From Arthrobacter sp. FW306-07-I (lineage in GTDB: Bacteria; Actinomycetota; Actinomycetes; Actinomycetales; Micrococcaceae), in the NCBI RefSeq assembly GCF_021800405.1, contig NZ_CP084550.1, forward strand, positions 3,720,001-3,784,000: 64,000 bases of DNA, written 5' to 3'. The notes beneath the pieces were generated by a model, which was not told the origin of the DNA, did no database searches, and worked only from the letters and a program-made list of their open reading frames with translations. The position numbers were made by a program, and so were the translations under genes. Shown piece after piece: positions 1-7,991 of this stretch; the first letter of the stretch is position 1; the number at the start of each line of letters is the position of its first letter.

Positions 1-528
1 AACCGTCGCCGGTTCGTTGATGGTGACCCAGCGGGCCACCCTGTCCCCGAACGCCTCGGCCAGGATGGCGGCGTATTCACCCAGGCGGTAGGCGGTGTCC
101 CGGTTCATCCACCCGCCGGCTTCCTCCAGTTCCAAGGGTGTATCCCAGTGGTAGATGGTGGCCATCGGCGAGATGCCGCTGGCCAGGAGCTCATCCAGGA
201 GCCGGTCGTAGAACGCCAGGCCGGCGCGGTTGGCGGGACCGGTGCCGCCGGGCTGGATGCGCGGCCAGGAGAAGGAGAACCGGTAGGAGTCAACGCCCAG
301 CTGCTTCAGGAGGGCCACGTCCTGGGGCATCCGGTGGTAGTGGTCTGTGGCCACCACCGGGCTGTGGTCCTCCACGATTGCACCAGGCTTGGCTGCGAAC
401 CTGTCCCAGGCTGCTGGACCGCGTCCGTCCTCGTCCAGTGCCCCCTCGATCTGGAATGCTGCGGTGGCAACGCCAAGGGTGAACCCCGGGGGGATGAGTG
501 CTGCGAGGTCCTTGGCGGAGATGTGCAT
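1..528 (-). CDS. Beta-glucosidase, glycoside hydrolase family 1 (3' part beyond window)
   Basis: N-terminal 176 codons of a GH1 enzyme that hydrolyses terminal beta-glucosides in the cytoplasm. The reading frame starts at ATG 528 and runs off the left window edge without a stop. Visible GH1 landmarks are the N-terminal segment GVATAAFQIEGA, the SFSWPRIQP stretch, a YHWDTP motif and the acid/base motif NEP at residues 171-173, with the catalytic acid/base Glu172. The nucleophile ENG motif lies in the missing C-terminal half, so the substrate cannot be refined. Genes of this type often sit next to a sugar ABC transporter and a LacI regulator, but those would lie outside the window. Confidence 0.93.
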   Translation of the reverse strand, partial: MHISAKDLAALIPPGFTLGVATAAFQIEGALDEDGRGPAAWDRFAAKPGAIVEDHSPVVATDHYHRMPQDVALLKQLGVDSYRFSFSWPRIQPGGTGPANRAGLAFYDRLLDELLASGISPMATIYHWDTPLELEEAGGWMNRDTAYRLGEYAAILAEAFGDRVARWVTINEPATV

Positions 529-625
529 TTGGGGTCCAGCCTTTTGGTCACGGTGGTCAGGGTACGTCCCAGAATGTCATAGCGGAGGGCGGCTGACGAG
601 CAGCAACCCGCGCCCGGCACCGCTG

Positions 626-1003
626 CTACTGCGAACCGAAAAGAAACTCCTTGGCGTGCGCCACTGCTTTGCGGAACGCATCATTGCGCAGGGTCACGAG
701 ATGCTCGGTGTCGCCGTCGGATGGTTCCAGGTAACCGGTGTACCCGGGCCGGAGGACCCAGATGTCCCCGCCTGGCGGCAGGTAGAACACCCCGAACGAG
801 CGCTGTTGCCGCTCGTCGGCGGTCCAGACCGGGACGACGGCAAGGGCGGCACCCGTGGCCGGGTTGATCCACTGTGCCCGGGGCAGCGGCTGTTCATGCG
901 CCTCGGGGTCCAGGAAGGGCGCGGTGCCGGCGCCCCACCGCTGCTCAAAACGTTCATGGAACGCGGGGATCAGGTGTGAATCGTAGCGCCGCCACTCGCT
1001 CAT
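626..1003 (-). CDS. Conserved small protein of unknown function
   Basis: A 125-residue soluble protein with no signal peptide or membrane segment. It has several aromatic and charged stretches (for example WRRYDSHLIPAFHERFEQRW near the start) and a central VVPVWTADERQQ segment. I do not recognise the family. Codon use is like its neighbours and it lies in line with the DnaJ-like gene, 42 bp downstream of that gene's stop on the same strand, so it may be co-transcribed with the stress module. It is kept as a gene because the frame is GC3-rich and fills the space between two clear genes. Confidence 0.6.
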   Translation of the reverse strand: MSEWRRYDSHLIPAFHERFEQRWGAGTAPFLDPEAHEQPLPRAQWINPATGAALAVVPVWTADERQQRSFGVFYLPPGGDIWVLRPGYTGYLEPSDGDTEHLVTLRNDAFRKAVAHAKEFLFGSQ

Positions 1004-1045
1004 GCGGTGTTCCGCCTCCTTGGAAAGCGTTGAAAGGTTGTGTGT

Positions 1046-1435
1046 TCAGGCCCAGGGTCCGCTTTCCCACCGCACCGGAGTGATGCGGATGACGGGCCCG
1101 GACGGTCCCCGGGTACTGCGGACTTTCCGGACGGGAATGATCGTGGGTGCCGGTGCCGCCAGCTTCCTGTCGTACTCGGCACGCCGTTCCGGGTCCCCCA
1201 GCACGTTGAACGCCTGCATGATCCGCAGGAGTTGGTCCCCCTGTCCAGGGTCCACGTTCTTCGCCGGTTTGTCCGCCTTCGATTGCGCGCCCCCGCCGCC
1301 ATCGCTGTCAGCGCGGGCGCCGTCCATGTCCGGATGGTGGCTGCGCATCAGGGCGCGGTACGCGTGGGAGATGTCCTGCCGGGTGGCATCACGGCCCACC
1401 CCCAGGATGGCGTAGTAATCAGGGGGGTCAGTCAT
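1046..1435 (-). CDS. DnaJ-like J-domain protein
   Basis: A 129-residue protein with an N-terminal J domain (about residues 5-75) that would stimulate the ATPase of an Hsp70. The sequence opens DYYAILGVGRDATRQDI, and the essential HPD triad is present at residues 34-36. A Gly/Ser/Asp-rich insert lies between helices II and III, and the helix-III region reads NVLGDPERRAEYDRKL. It lacks the Gly/Phe region, zinc fingers and C-terminal domains of full DnaJ, so it is a stand-alone J protein. It lies downstream of hsp20 on the same strand, separated by a strong hairpin. The context with Hsp20 and a MerR regulator suggests a protein-quality role. Confidence 0.85.
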   Translation of the reverse strand: MTDPPDYYAILGVGRDATRQDISHAYRALMRSHHPDMDGARADSDGGGGAQSKADKPAKNVDPGQGDQLLRIMQAFNVLGDPERRAEYDRKLAAPAPTIIPVRKVRSTRGPSGPVIRITPVRWESGPWA

Positions 1436-1450
1436 CCCAGCCTCCTCTTC

Positions 1451-1487
1451 AGCCCGTGCCCCTGCCGGGAAGGCAGGGGCACGGGCT
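1451..1487 (-). terminator. Hairpin between hsp20 and the J-domain gene
   Basis: Perfect 16-bp inverted repeat with arms 1451-1466 and 1472-1487 and a 5-nt loop. No clear T tract follows on the minus strand, so it may be a weak terminator or an attenuating or mRNA-stabilising stem between hsp20 and the downstream J-domain gene. Confidence 0.6.
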
Positions 1488-1500
1488 GGAAAGCATGGAT

Positions 1501-1929
1501 CTAAGTGCCAATCTGGTGCATCTCGCCCTGCTGGGTCTTGATCTCGATCTTGCGTGGCTTGGCCTGCTCAGCCATCGAAATCCGCAGGGTCAGGACGCCC
1601 TGGTCGTAGCTGGCCTTGATCTTCTCCGTGTCCAGGGTGTCGCCCAGGATCAGTTGGCGGCTGAACACACCGCGGGGACGCTCCGAGGCCACCAGCTCGA
1701 CGTTGGGCTGTGTGGGGTCCTGGCGCTCCGCGCGGACGGTCAGGACATTCCGTTCAACGTTCAGGTCCAGCGAGTCCAGCTTCACGCCGGGAAGATCGAA
1801 CGCCACCACGAATTCGCCGTCCTCCTGCCAGGCGTCCATGGGCATGGCAGCCGGGCGGGCGGTGGTTCCAAAGACCTGCTGCGTGAGCCGGTCCAGCTCA
1901 CGGAACGGGTCGGTACGCATCAACATCAT
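1501..1929 (-). CDS. Hsp20/alpha-crystallin small heat-shock protein
   Basis: A 142-residue ATP-independent holdase chaperone. It has an N-terminal [10 protein letters not shown] segment, an alpha-crystallin domain (about residues 35-125) with [16 protein letters not shown] and a late GVLTLRI strand, and a short C-terminal tail with PRKIEIKT, a weak version of the IxI anchor. The chosen start ATG 1929 has AAGGAG 6 nt upstream; an in-frame start at 1974 would add 15 residues that look nothing like the family. It is divergent from a MerR regulator with a palindrome between them, and upstream of a J-domain protein. This resembles Hsp18-type actinobacterial loci. Confidence 0.95.
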   Translation of the reverse strand: MMLMRTDPFRELDRLTQQVFGTTARPAAMPMDAWQEDGEFVVAFDLPGVKLDSLDLNVERNVLTVRAERQDPTQPNVELVASERPRGVFSRQLILGDTLDTEKIKASYDQGVLTLRISMAEQAKPRKIEIKTQQGEMHQIGT

Positions 1930-1982
1930 TTCCCACTCCTTCAGCTTCCAGGTGTTGGATCTGTGGTTACCCACCTCCGCGT

Positions 1983-2006
1983 AATCTATGGTGGTGGATA
2001 TAGATT
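1983..2006. promoter_or_regulatory. Inverted repeat in the hsp20/merR divergent region
   Basis: The arms AATCTAT (1983-1989) and ATAGATT (2000-2006) are perfect inverse complements 10 nt apart, in an AT-rich patch between divergent hsp20 and the MerR gene. It does not match the HspR HAIR consensus (CTTGAGT-N7-ACTCAAG) that I know. It is a plausible operator for the adjacent MerR protein covering both promoters. Confidence 0.5.
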
Positions 2007-2067
2007 TTTTATAGCACTGGTGGGAAACTGAAGCAAGACACCGGCTGGACCGATTTTGGGAGAAGAA

Positions 2068-2385
2068 ATGGCAGGACCTGATGCAGGACGCAGCGCCCGC
2101 TCCCCCGGCTCAAGGGCGCTGTACGCGATCTCGGTGGCGGCCGAGCTAACAGGAACGGGACAGCAGAACATCAGGCTTTATGAAACAAAGGGGCTGCTGA
2201 CACCGTCGCGGACTGCCGGCGGAACCCGCCAGTACAGCGAAGATGATATTGCCGTGCTGCTGCGGATTGGCGAGCTCCTCGAAGAAGGGCTGAACCTGGC
2301 GGGCGTTGCCAAGGTCCTGGAGCTGGAGGCAGCGAACGTTAAACTCCACCGCGCCCTGAAGCGCGCCCGTTCCCGGCCGCAGTGA
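2068..2385 (+). CDS. MerR-family transcriptional regulator (HspR-like)
   Basis: A 105-residue DNA-binding protein. The MerR winged helix spans about residues 19-85, with the family signature [14 protein letters not shown] followed by [10 protein letters not shown]. There is almost no effector domain after the dimerisation helix and there are no metal-binding cysteines, which is the layout of HspR-type heat-shock repressors. ATG 2068 is preferred over TTG 2056 because GGGAG lies 5 nt upstream of it. The gene is divergent from hsp20 and probably controls it and itself through the palindrome between them. The stop codon lies inside a 16-bp tandem duplication. Confidence 0.85.
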   Translation: MAGPDAGRSARSPGSRALYAISVAAELTGTGQQNIRLYETKGLLTPSRTAGGTRQYSEDDIAVLLRIGELLEEGLNLAGVAKVLELEAANVKLHRALKRARSRPQ

Positions 2386-2410
2386 CCAGGCCCGGCAGTG
2401 ACCAGGCCCG
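2379..2410. repeat. 16-bp tandem duplication at the merR stop codon
   Basis: The unit GCAGTGACCAGGCCCG occurs twice back to back (2379-2394 and 2395-2410). The first copy carries the TGA stop of the MerR gene. It looks like a recent slippage or duplication in non-coding sequence. Confidence 0.8.
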
Positions 2411-2432
2411 GAGTGCAGATTTCACTCCCGGG
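2407..2432. terminator. Weak terminator between convergent merR and PAP2 genes
   Basis: CCCGGAGTG at 2407-2415 pairs with CACTCCCGGG at 2423-2432, with one bulge and a 7-nt loop. It sits between two convergent genes and is the only hairpin there. Confidence 0.4.
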
Positions 2433-3219
2433 AAGATTCTTCCTTTGACAGCTCTCCGGTGACAGGTTCCCCGGGGACGCGGGCGGTTCGCCAGGTATCC
2501 AGGGCGATGACGCCGCCCAGGATGAGCAGCGAGAGGGAGAACGAAGCAAGCGTGTCCGTGGGCCAGTGGTATCCGAGGTACAGGCGGCTGGCGATGGCCA
2601 GGACGATCCCGATCCCGGCGCCGATAAATCCGAAGACCGCAGCCCGCGGGTTCCTGTGGCGGGAGAAGATCAGGTAGGCACCCACCAGCAGGAAGTCACA
2701 GGCCCCCAGCACGTGCCCGGACGGGAACGAGAAGGTCTGGTCCGCACCGAACAGCATCTGGTCCACGGGTGGGCGCGAGCGCTGGACGATATGCAGGATG
2801 ATCTGGGAGATGATCACCCCGGCCAGCATGGCCGCGGCCAGCAGGATGGGGCGCCAGGCATGTTTGGCCGCGAATCCCCAGATGAGGATCACCACCAGGA
2901 TGATGATGGGCAGCGCGACGGGGCCGAAGAACACCGCCAGGAAGATCATGATGGCCGTCACTGCCGCTGAACGTGTCGTCAGGAGCCAGTCATGCACCGG
3001 GTGGTCGGCGAAGGAAAGTCCGTCGGCCTGGACAACGCTGACCAGCGTGGCAATGAAGAGGGCAAGCCCCACCACGGCCAGGACCACCGACGTCCGGTAG
3101 AGGCGGCGCCGGTCGGCAGGGTCGATATACCGCTCCTCCACCACGAACTTCTCATGGAAAGTACGCCACCGGCCGTTGCCATTTTCCCTGACTGCGGAAC
3201 CTGTTGAATTATGTGCCAA
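2422..3219 (-). CDS. PAP2-family membrane phosphatase
   Basis: A 265-residue integral membrane phosphatase of the phosphatidic acid phosphatase type 2 superfamily. It has about six hydrophobic segments (near 45-65, 88-105, 105-118, 125-145, 170-190 and 195-240). All three PAP2 motifs are visible: QRSRPP at 146-151, PSGH at 166-169 and SRLYLGYHWPTD at 211-222 with His218 and Asp222. Family members dephosphorylate phosphatidic acid, undecaprenyl diphosphate or related lipid phosphates at the outer membrane face; the substrate here is unknown. It is a single gene convergent with the MerR gene. Confidence 0.92.
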   Translation of the reverse strand: MAHNSTGSAVRENGNGRWRTFHEKFVVEERYIDPADRRRLYRTSVVLAVVGLALFIATLVSVVQADGLSFADHPVHDWLLTTRSAAVTAIMIFLAVFFGPVALPIIILVVILIWGFAAKHAWRPILLAAAMLAGVIISQIILHIVQRSRPPVDQMLFGADQTFSFPSGHVLGACDFLLVGAYLIFSRHRNPRAAVFGFIGAGIGIVLAIASRLYLGYHWPTDTLASFSLSLLILGGVIALDTWRTARVPGEPVTGELSKEESSRE

Positions 3220-3330
3220 TGTGCTGCCCGTCCCTGCGCCCTGTTTTAGCCATGCCGAATAACGGCCATGGTAAATGCCTAGGCTGAAGATTATCCCGGT
3301 GAACCGCCATTCACTCCATCAGGGCTGGAC

Positions 3331-3379
3331 ACCACGGCGCCCGCCTTGGACACTGGTCCAGGGCGGGCGCCTCGGTGGT
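3331..3379 (-). terminator. Terminator of the subtilase gene
   Basis: A 16-bp stem with one G-T pair (3336-3351 with 3356-3371, 4-nt loop), extended by an outer ACCAC/GTGGT pairing after a short internal loop. It begins just past the subtilase stop at 3395 on the minus strand. Confidence 0.75.
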
Positions 3380-3394
3380 CCGGCAGGTTGGCGG

Positions 3395-5242
3395 CTAGAA
3401 CGAGCCGGTGGTGAACTGCCAGCTGCGGGAGGCGAGCGGGTTCCCTGCCAGGTCCTGGATGCCGGTGGCGCCACCGGTCAGCGTCACGGTGTACCGGGTC
3501 TTGGCGGCCAATGCTGCCTGGGGATCGAGGATCCACTGGTTGGTGGTGCCGTTGCGGTAGACGGTTGCCGCCACCACCGCCCCGGTGGAAGCGTTCTTCA
3601 GGGTGAAGGTGGCCGTACCAACCCCCTGGACCGTCTCGCTGAACGTGGCACTGACGTTGCTGCTCCTGCGGACCAGGAGGGCATTGCTGCCAGGGCTGTA
3701 GCTGGTGACCGTGGGCGCGGGGCCCGTGGTGAACGTCCAGCTGGTAGTGGTCAGCGGCGTACCCGCGGCATCCCGGATGGCCGAGGTACCGCCCACCAGG
3801 GTTGCGGTGTAGGTGGCATCTGCGGCCAGGTTTGCGGCCGGGTCAAGGGTGGCCGTCCTGGTGGTGTCGTTGTAGCTGACGGCCGCGGTGATGCTGCTGC
3901 CGGCCGCGTTCCGCAGCACGAAGGTTCCAGCGGAAACGCCCTGCACCGAGGTGCTGAAGGTGGCCGTCACGTTGGTGTCAACTGCCACCGCCGCTGCCTT
4001 CCCGGCGGGCGATACGGACGTGACGGTTGGTGCAGGGGCGGGGGCAGGTGCCGGAGCAGCTGCGTCGGTACCCGTGAACAGCAGGCGGTTCGGGGTTCCG
4101 GTGGTGGCCCCGCTGATCACTCCGGGCGTGGCGTTGGAGACCAGGGCGGCCGCTACCCCCGCCGGCGTCAGGGCCGGGTTCTGGGACAACAGGAGGGCCG
4201 CAGCCCCGGTCGTGTGCGGGGCTGCCATGGAGGTTCCGGACATGGATGCCGTGGCAGTGGTGGAGGTGTAGTAGTCGGAGGTGATGCCGACGCCGGGAGC
4301 GTAGAGGTCCACGCAGGATCCGAAGTTGGAGAACGATGCCTGTTTGTCGGCGGAGTCGCTGGCTGCCACCGTGACGGCCCCGGGAACCCGGGCGGGAGAG
4401 GTGGTGCAGGCGTCTGTGGCAGAGTTCCCGGCGGCAACCACGGTGGTGACGCCGTCGTCAAGGACGGCCTGGATGGCATTGTCCACCGTGCTGCTGGCGG
4501 CTCCGCCCAGGCTGAGGTTGGCCACGGCGGGGGTTCCTGCTGCGTGGTTGGCGGCGATCCAGTCCAGGCCCGCCACGACGTCGGAGTTGTATCCGGATCC
4601 GCTGCAGTCAAGCACCCTGACCGGCACCAGGGTGGCGCTCTTGGCCACGCCATAGGTGGAGCCTGCCACGGTTCCGGCCACGTGGGTGCCGTGTCCGTTG
4701 CAGTCGGTGGTTCCGTTGCCGTCCGCCACGGCGGTCCAGCCGGCGGCCACCCTGCCGCCGAAGTCGGTGTGTGAGGCCAGGATGCCGGTGTCCACCACGT
4801 AGGCGGTCACGCCGGCTCCGGCAGCGGTCCATGAGTAGGAACCCGAGAGAGGGAGCGCGCGCTGGTCGGCGCGGTCCAGGCCCCAAGGGGCGGGCTGCTC
4901 GGTCCCGGAGGCCTTGACGGGTGCATCGGGCTCCACGGACAGCACCTTTCCGGACTTGGCAAGGGCAGCCGCCTGGGCCGGGTTGGCGGTGACGACGGCG
5001 CCGCGGATGGCGTGCTCAAAGGTGCGGCCGACGGCGAGTCCCTGGCCGTGGAGTCCGGACACCTCCGCAGCGACATCGGTTCCGGGCGCGTACTGGACGA
5101 TGTAGCGGCCGGTTGCGTTGCCGGCTCCGCCGGAACCTGCCGGGGAGGCAGGGGCGGCGACGGCTGGAAGGGACGCGGTGGAAAGGGCGACGGCGGAAAG
5201 CAGCGCCGCGAGGGCAGGCAGCAGGAAGGATCGGGTACGAAT
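3395..5242 (-). CDS. Secreted subtilisin-like serine protease (S8) with two Ig-like domains; apparent ATT start
   Basis: A 615-residue exported protease. In order: a Sec signal peptide (residues 1-30, basic RTR then a hydrophobic core, cleavage after AVAA), an I9 propeptide (about 46-110, RYIVQYAPG), and an S8 catalytic domain. Asp151 lies in VVDTGI, His184 in GHGTHVAG, the oxyanion Asn in AAGNS, and Ser338 in GTSMAAPH. Two tandem bacterial Ig-like (Big_5-type) domains follow, each opening PTVTS and closing WxFTTG, with no cell-wall sorting signal. No ATG, GTG or TTG exists in frame before the signal peptide. ATT at 5242 sits 7 nt after GAGGA and gives a perfect signal peptide. It is therefore the likely start unless the base call is wrong. 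Confidence 0.9.
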   Translation of the reverse strand: MRTRSFLLPALAALLSAVALSTASLPAVAAPASPAGSGGAGNATGRYIVQYAPGTDVAAEVSGLHGQGLAVGRTFEHAIRGAVVTANPAQAAALAKSGKVLSVEPDAPVKASGTEQPAPWGLDRADQRALPLSGSYSWTAAGAGVTAYVVDTGILASHTDFGGRVAAGWTAVADGNGTTDCNGHGTHVAGTVAGSTYGVAKSATLVPVRVLDCSGSGYNSDVVAGLDWIAANHAAGTPAVANLSLGGAASSTVDNAIQAVLDDGVTTVVAAGNSATDACTTSPARVPGAVTVAASDSADKQASFSNFGSCVDLYAPGVGITSDYYTSTTATASMSGTSMAAPHTTGAAALLLSQNPALTPAGVAAALVSNATPGVISGATTGTPNRLLFTGTDAAAPAPAPAPAPTVTSVSPAGKAAAVAVDTNVTATFSTSVQGVSAGTFVLRNAAGSSITAAVSYNDTTRTATLDPAANLAADATYTATLVGGTSAIRDAAGTPLTTTSWTFTTGPAPTVTSYSPGSNALLVRRSSNVSATFSETVQGVGTATFTLKNASTGAVVAATVYRNGTTNQWILDPQAALAAKTRYTVTLTGGATGIQDLAGNPLASRSWQFTTGSF

Positions 5243-5335
5243 TTTGGGGTCCTCGTGGTGGCTGGGTGGCCGGTCCCTGGCTGGAGAATCCTCCCCCGCG
5301 GAACCGGACCAACGGTGGCTGTACCAAAAAGGATA

Positions 5336-5364
5336 GGAGCCGGAAGCGCATGGCTTCCGGCTCC
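5336..5364 (-). terminator. Intrinsic terminator after the epimerase gene
   Basis: Perfect 12-bp stem (5336-5347 with 5353-5364) with a 5-nt loop, followed on the minus strand by a T-rich tract (TATCCTTTTTGG). It lies downstream of the epimerase stop at 5422 and upstream of the subtilase start, so it separates the two transcripts. Confidence 0.85.
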
Positions 5365-5421
5365 TTGGATGATCCTGTGCCAACCCTTCGGGATTCCTGC
5401 GGGCCGGCGATTTTGCTGGTT

Positions 5422-6288
5422 TTAGCCGGCGCTGTTGGTTGCCGGCACGTGGTTCCGCCAGCTGTGCTCGGGTTCGAAACCCAGCAGGCGCCGCGCCTTG
5501 TCGATGGACAGCATCGTTTCGTGTTCGCCCAGGTCCTTGGTGACTTTGACGCCGGGGAAGACCTCTGCCGCCAGGCTGGCGCTTGGCCGGCTCATGACGG
5601 TATCGGCATTGGCAATGATGAAGGCTTCGAATCCCGGTTTGGCGTTCTCCAGAGCCCGCGCCACGGCCTGTGCACCGTCCCTGCCGTCGATGTAGCCCCA
5701 GAGGTTCCACTTCCGCAGGGTTGCGTCCTCGTCGAAGGAGGGGAACCGTGCATAGTCGGCCTCATCCATCACATTGGAGAACCGCAGGCCCGTGATGCTC
5801 AGCTCAGGATCCCATCGGGTCATTTCCACGGCCATCTGCTCCTCCAGCCGCTTCACCAGGGAGTAGGTGCTTTCCGGCCGGGGCGGGTATTCCTCGTCCA
5901 CCGGAATGTAGGGCGGGTCAATGTCGAAGGGCAGCCCCAGGACGGTCTCGCTGGAGGCATACACCACCTTTTTGATGCCTGCGCGGCGCGCGGCCTGGAA
6001 CACGTTGTAGGTGGAGAGCATATTGTTTTCGAACGTTGCTGCGTCCGGAAGGATGCCGGGGGCGGGAATGGCACCCAGGTGCACCACGGCGTCGAACCCA
6101 TCATGCCGGTCATCAACGCCCAAGAGCGCGTCCACCACCTGGCCATAGTTGCGTAGGTCTACCACCAGCAGGCCCGGGCTGCGGTCACCCGCGCGGTCCA
6201 GGGTAAGGACCTGGTGGCCGTCGTCGGTGAGCCGGCGCACCACGTGCCGCCCCAGCTTTCCGTTTCCGCCTGTAACGGCAATTCTCAT
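5422..6288 (-). CDS. NAD-dependent epimerase/dehydratase-type extended SDR
   Basis: A 288-residue extended short-chain dehydrogenase. The N-terminal Rossmann motif GGNGKLG lies at residues 7-13, then DLRNYG and the NAD-contact segment VVHLGAIPAPG. The catalytic Ser sits in YASSETV and the YxxxK motif in STYSLVKRLEE. It is most like uronate dehydrogenase and UDP-sugar epimerase relatives, but the substrate is not determined by what is visible. It stands between adenylate kinase (upstream, 44 bp away, same strand) and a terminator, so the two may be co-transcribed without an obvious functional link. Confidence 0.85.
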   Translation of the reverse strand: MRIAVTGGNGKLGRHVVRRLTDDGHQVLTLDRAGDRSPGLLVVDLRNYGQVVDALLGVDDRHDGFDAVVHLGAIPAPGILPDAATFENNMLSTYNVFQAARRAGIKKVVYASSETVLGLPFDIDPPYIPVDEEYPPRPESTYSLVKRLEEQMAVEMTRWDPELSITGLRFSNVMDEADYARFPSFDEDATLRKWNLWGYIDGRDGAQAVARALENAKPGFEAFIIANADTVMSRPSASLAAEVFPGVKVTKDLGEHETMLSIDKARRLLGFEPEHSWRNHVPATNSAG

Positions 6289-6332
6289 CAGTGTTTCCTT
6301 CTGTTCGAGTGCTTCTCCGTGCGGTGTTTCGG

Positions 6333-6926
6333 TCAGGACGGGGGACGCGGGGCTGCCAGGAACTGTTCGACGGCGGCGATTGCCAGGCCGGTAATCGTTC
6401 CCGGATCGCCGCTGCCGTTGACGGACACCAGGATGCCCCGGCCCGCGTACACCGAGACTACTTCATGCGTCTGCCGGCGGTAGAGGTCCAGCCGGCGGCG
6501 GAACACGTCGATGGTGTCATCCGTTCGGCCCTGTTCCGAGGCGCGGCGCTGCATCCGCTCCTCCAGTTCCGAATCCGGCGCCTGCAGCTCGATGACGGCG
6601 TCCAGCGCATGCCCCTGCGCCGCGAGCATGTTGTCGAGTTCCGTTGCCTGCGGTGGCGTCCGCGGATACCCGTCCAACAGGAAGCCGTGCCGGGCATCGC
6701 GTTCAAGGAGCCGGTCCTTCACGAGCGCGTTGGTGAGATGGTCCGGTACGAAGCGGCCGCCGTCCAGGTAGTCCGCGGCCTGGCTCCCCAGCTCCGTCTG
6801 CCGGCTGACGTTGCTCCGGAAGATGTCGCCGGTGGAAACGGCGGGCACTCCGAAGTGCCTGGCCAAGTGTTCTGCCTGGGTCCCTTTGCCGGAGCCTGGT
6901 GGGCCGATGATGAGGAGCCTGGTCAT
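6333..6926 (-). CDS. adk: Adenylate kinase
   Basis: A 197-residue kinase interconverting ATP + AMP and 2 ADP. The P-loop GPPGSGKGT is at residues 8-16, the AMP-binding STGDIFR follows, then GFLLDGYPRT. The LID region (RASEQGRTDDTIDVFRRRL) is short with no zinc cysteines, the short-LID form common in actinobacteria. The ATG at 6926 is chosen because the P-loop follows directly and GGAAGGGCAGG precedes it; an upstream in-frame start at 6992 adds low-complexity residues. Housekeeping adk in this group usually sits after secY, so this copy outside the ribosomal cluster may be a second adenylate kinase; that needs the genome. Confidence 0.9.
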   Translation of the reverse strand: MTRLLIIGPPGSGKGTQAEHLARHFGVPAVSTGDIFRSNVSRQTELGSQAADYLDGGRFVPDHLTNALVKDRLLERDARHGFLLDGYPRTPPQATELDNMLAAQGHALDAVIELQAPDSELEERMQRRASEQGRTDDTIDVFRRRLDLYRRQTHEVVSVYAGRGILVSVNGSGDPGTITGLAIAAVEQFLAAPRPPS

Positions 6927-7164
6927 GTTCCTGCCCTTCCCCGAGGTGCTGCCCGCTTCATTGTGACCGGTACCCCCTTTCGGCGCCGGCAAACGGCGTC
7001 GCGGCCCCGGGTGGTTGTGGGCTTGGCGCCGCCCCGAATGTATATACTCTGGTTATCGGTTTAGCAGCAGGCCGTTGGAAAGTTCGTCGATCCAGCGACC
7101 ATCACCGGCTCCCCGCCCAGTTGCGGGGCGTTTGTGTGTTGCAGGCTCGTTTTGACCTGAACGA

Positions 7165-7923
7165 ATGGCACCAAGAACCGTGGCCAGCGAGTCAACAGCA
7201 AAAACCGATACATCCATAACAGAACACCTGCATGAATTGGTCCTCAACAGCTCCGACGTCGAGGACTTCTTAACGGAACTGGCGCAGGTGTCCGCCCGCA
7301 ACCTCTCCGAGCCGGGCGATGAAATGCTATGTGCCATCACCCTGCTCCGGCAGCGGAAAACGGCGACAATCGCGAGCAGCAGCCAGGACGCCAAGTCGAT
7401 CGGCCTGCTTGAGCACAAGTTTGCAGAGACCCCCAGCCTCACCGCAATCACCGCACAGGAGACTGTGCACGCGCCGAACCTTGCCGGGGACGAGCGCTGG
7501 CCGGAATACTCCTCGGCCGTCGTGGCCCAGGGTGTGCAATCGGTCGCGGCACTTCCCTTCCGGCTTGAGGGGGAAACCAAGGCTGCGCTGCTGCTGTACT
7601 CACGCCGGGCCCACCGCTTCGAAGGCCGTGTGCTGGCGTTCGCCGAGGATTTCGTCAGCCAGACTTCGCTGGCGCTCCGCCTTGCAGTCCGCTTTGCGCA
7701 TTACAGCGAAACCGCTGCGAACCTCCGCGCCACACTGGAATCCCGCACGGTCATCGATATGGCGGTGGGAATCATCATGGCCCAGAACCGGTGCAGCCAG
7801 CAGGACGCGTTCGGCATCCTTAAGACGGCATCGAGCACCCGCAACACCAAGCTGCACGATGTGGCCGCTGCTGTGGTGAATGCCCTGGGCCAGGGGCCTG
7901 CGCGTACACATTACGACGGTTAG
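7165..7923 (+). CDS. GAF-ANTAR regulator, copy A
   Basis: A 252-residue cytoplasmic regulator. It has a GAF-like sensor domain (about residues 25-175) and a C-terminal ANTAR RNA-binding domain (about 185-245) containing SRTVIDMAVGIIMAQNRCSQ and STRNTKLHDVA. ANTAR domains bind paired hexaloop hairpins in mRNA leaders and act as antiterminators. No kinase is adjacent, but a single-domain response regulator follows 68 bp downstream. Two paralogues lie at 26.5 and 27.9 kb, and all three end in the same tail pattern TH(Y/F)(D/E). The ligand of the GAF domain is unknown. Confidence 0.88.
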   Translation: MAPRTVASESTAKTDTSITEHLHELVLNSSDVEDFLTELAQVSARNLSEPGDEMLCAITLLRQRKTATIASSSQDAKSIGLLEHKFAETPSLTAITAQETVHAPNLAGDERWPEYSSAVVAQGVQSVAALPFRLEGETKAALLLYSRRAHRFEGRVLAFAEDFVSQTSLALRLAVRFAHYSETAANLRATLESRTVIDMAVGIIMAQNRCSQQDAFGILKTASSTRNTKLHDVAAAVVNALGQGPARTHYDG

Positions 7924-7991
7924 GTGGCCGGCACACGGCAACGTGTTCCGCCACAAGTAGACTAGTGCCAACTTTTCGCCGGGGGGCCTTA

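Noticed and set aside
1983..2006. HspR HAIR site
   Set aside because: The palindrome arms do not match the CTTGAGT/ACTCAAG consensus, so it is reported only as an unassigned operator candidate.
3275..4774. Long 499-codon plus-strand frame
   Set aside because: It is antisense to the subtilase gene, glycine-rich with no motif; a by-product of high GC codon use.
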